From an uncultured Lachnospiraceae bacterium (GTDB lineage Bacteria; Bacillota_A; Clostridia; Lachnospirales; Lachnospiraceae), in the NCBI GenBank assembly GCA_905207905.1, contig CAJLNC010000113.1, positions 1-5,822 of the forward strand: a DNA stretch of 5,822 bases, written 5' to 3'. Each line of letters opens with the position of its first letter. Positions within the stretch are counted from its first letter, which is position 1. Below are positions 5,772 to 5,822 of this stretch, piece by piece. The notes under the pieces were generated by a model. It saw nothing but the letters and a program-made list of their open reading frames with translations, had not been told where the DNA came from and ran no database searches. Position numbers and translations under genes: made by a program.

Positions 5772-5822
5772 ATGCGTACTGGACGTACGCAGAGAGAAAG
5801 CAACACAGACAGGAAACGAAAT
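5772..5822 (+). CDS. Possible start of an unidentified protein running off the right edge
   Basis: From ATG at 5772 the frame reads MRTGRTQRESNTDRKRN and stays open to the window end. In-frame TGA at 5766 limits the start to this ATG. GAGGGGG (5750-5756) is the only G-rich ribosome-site candidate and is about 15 bases away, farther than usual. The 17 residues are polar and basic and match no family I recognise. Codons 2-6 form a hairpin (GCGTAC/GTACGC). Alternatively the real start may lie beyond 5822: the last bases, AGGAAACGAAAT, could be a weak ribosome site with an ATG split by the edge. Confidence 0.25.
   Translation, partial: MRTGRTQRESNTDRKRN
5774..5790. repeat. Perfect 6-bp inverted repeat (hairpin) GCGTAC-TGGAC-GTACGC
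   Basis: GCGTAC (5774-5779) and GTACGC (5785-5790) are exact inverted copies around a five-base loop, TGGAC. There is no T-run afterwards, so it is not an intrinsic terminator. It lies immediately after the long-range stem in the leader and overlaps the first codons of the candidate ORF at 5772. It could be an RNA hairpin or a DNA operator. Confidence 0.5.

Noticed and set aside
1..5822. CRISPR arrays, tRNA or rRNA genes, prophage or defence genes
   Set aside because: No regularly spaced repeats, cloverleaf-like sequences or recognisable phage or defence domains were seen on either strand.

Overview
The window looks like a piece of chromosome from an anaerobic, low-to-mid-GC Firmicute, most probably a gut-type Clostridia of the Lachnospiraceae kind. 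This rests on the eukaryote-like (type 2) isoleucyl-tRNA synthetase, the bacterial glycogen phosphorylase, a tiny clostridial 2[4Fe-4S] ferredoxin, strong AAGGAGG-like ribosome binding sites and TATAAT-type promoters. The assignment is from recalled family resemblance; no search was run.

Layout: (1) Bases 1-1763, plus strand: the 3' part of ileS, entering from the left edge already in frame. (2) Bases 1791-4271, plus strand: a complete glycogen/alpha-glucan phosphorylase (glgP), 27 bases after ileS and with its own good ribosome binding site. (3) Bases 4272-4569: a gene-free spacer dominated by a long imperfect palindrome (4318-4442) flanked by ATATT on both sides; it resembles a small non-autonomous insertion element (MITE-like). 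(4) Bases 4570-5148, plus strand: a 192-residue MerR-type DNA-binding protein with a coiled coil and a Trp/Arg-rich amphipathic tail. (5) Bases 5200-5257: a strong terminator that looks bidirectional, between two convergent genes. (6) Bases 5296-5469, minus strand: a 57-residue 2[4Fe-4S] ferredoxin. (7) Bases 5470-5822: an AT-rich divergent intergenic region with a minus-strand promoter for the ferredoxin, a strong plus-strand extended -10 promoter preceded by a tandem TTTAGTAAAA repeat, and then about 165 bases of leader-like sequence. That leader has complementary segments, a short upstream ORF and a possible gene start running off the right edge.

The genes do not form one obvious pathway: translation (ileS), storage-glucan breakdown (glgP), a regulator or chromosome-binding protein (MerR type) and an electron carrier (ferredoxin). 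ileS and glgP could share a transcript. No complete new system is visible. The most promising loose ends are the palindromic element, the unusual tail of the MerR protein and the structured leader at the right edge.
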